From Bacteroidales bacterium (GTDB lineage: Bacteria; Bacteroidota; Bacteroidia; Bacteroidales; UBA932), in contig JAFZLP010000012.1 in NCBI GenBank assembly GCA_017551405.1, positions 1-6,205 on the forward strand: a stretch of DNA of 6,205 nt, in the 5' to 3' direction. Every line of letters begins with the position of its first letter. The first letter of the stretch is position 1. Shown piece by piece: positions 6,079-6,205 of this stretch. The notes below the pieces were generated by a model. That model made no database searches, was not told the DNA's origin, and worked only from the letters and a program-made list of their open reading frames with translations. A program made the position numbers and the translations under genes.

Positions 6079-6153
6079 TAGGGACGATCGGGGTCGAACC
6101 GATGACCTCTTGAATGTGACTCAAGCGCTCTGAACCAACTGGGCTACGCCCCT
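6079..6153 (-). tRNA. tRNA-Val (anticodon CAC)
   Basis: A 75-nt cloverleaf on the minus strand. The acceptor strands AGGGGCG and CGTCCCT pair over 7 bp with one G-U. The anticodon stem is CTTGA/TCAAG around the loop GTCACAT, giving anticodon CAC (codon GUG). The variable loop is AGGTC, and the T arm is ATCGG/CCGAT around TTCGACC. The discriminator base is A73; with A35 and C36 these are the valine identity elements. The D arm is GCCC...GAGC, with a C12/A23 mismatch in an otherwise good stem. No CCA is encoded (next bases CAA), so CCA must be added by nucleotidyltransferase. The D loop is AGTTGGTTCA, with the usual GG. It would serve the GTG codons that are frequent in the GC-rich genes here. 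Confidence 0.93.
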
Positions 6154-6180
6154 GAACACCCGTCTTTTCAAACGGGACGA

Positions 6181-6188
6181 CAAATGTA
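6181..6188 (-). promoter_or_regulatory. -7 box of the tRNA-Val promoter
   Basis: On the minus strand the octamer reads TACATTTG, matching TAnnTTTG. It ends 27 bp before the mature tRNA 5' end, giving a short 5' leader to be cut by RNase P. The leader can form a 5-bp hairpin (6159-6163 with 6172-6176). At 19-21 bp upstream the -33 box would fall at or beyond the window edge and cannot be checked. A 12-bp palindrome, GAAGAATTCTTC (6189-6200), lies directly against the box. Confidence 0.65.
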
Positions 6189-6205
6189 GAAGAATTCTTC
6201 CACAA

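Noticed and set aside
5556..6133. Plus-strand frames running past the fusion stop into the hairpin region and tRNA
   Set aside because: They are out-of-frame Arg/Pro/Gly-rich translations; one runs through the terminator and tRNA, which is incompatible with a real gene.
1..6205. CRISPR array, insertion sequence or phage genes
   Set aside because: No regularly spaced direct repeats, transposase-like proteins, terminal inverted repeats or integrase were seen. The tRNA at the end could serve as an attachment site, but no second copy of its 3' end is present.

Overview
The window looks like a GC-rich member of the Bacteroidales (phylum Bacteroidota). This rests on three things: the gene starts lack Shine-Dalgarno sequences, the short AT-rich gaps carry Bacteroidetes-type promoter boxes (TAnnTTTG, once with an upstream TTTG), and two divergent genes encode lipoproteins of families common in gut Bacteroidales. 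Genus cannot be assigned from the sequence alone.

Layout: (1) 2-484 (+) is the sensor half of a DeoR-family regulator whose DNA-binding half lies before the window. Four bases later, 489-1352 (+) encodes an EamA/DMT-type ten-helix permease; the two are very probably one operon. (2) Convergent with it, only 4 bp away, 1357-2640 (-) encodes a DUF4832-type TIM-barrel lipoprotein that looks glycosidase-like. (3) A 54-bp divergent promoter region (2641-2694) separates that gene from 2695-5916 (+), a 1073-residue lipoprotein. (4) 5917-6046 is non-coding and holds a cluster of small hairpins, followed by a perfect 13-bp bidirectional terminator (6047-6077). (5) 6079-6153 (-) is a tRNA-Val(CAC), with its promoter -7 box near the window end.

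The standout is the 1073-residue protein. Residues 1-682 form a complete GH36-like alpha-galactosidase, and residues about 690-1073 form an essentially complete histidine (acid) phosphatase of the MINPP/phytase-like clan, with RHGAR near its start and an AHD motif near its end. One signal peptide serves both. I know of each family as a separate secreted enzyme, but not of this fusion. A surface enzyme joining alpha-galactoside hydrolysis to phosphomonoester hydrolysis would suit plant-seed material, where raffinose-family sugars, galactinol and phytate occur together; that substrate link is inference.

The divergent promoters share a TTTGCAAA palindrome: one half is the -33 box of the fusion gene, the other the -7 box of the DUF4832 gene. 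The fusion gene's -7 box ends only 5 bp before its ATG, which predicts a leaderless or nearly leaderless mRNA.
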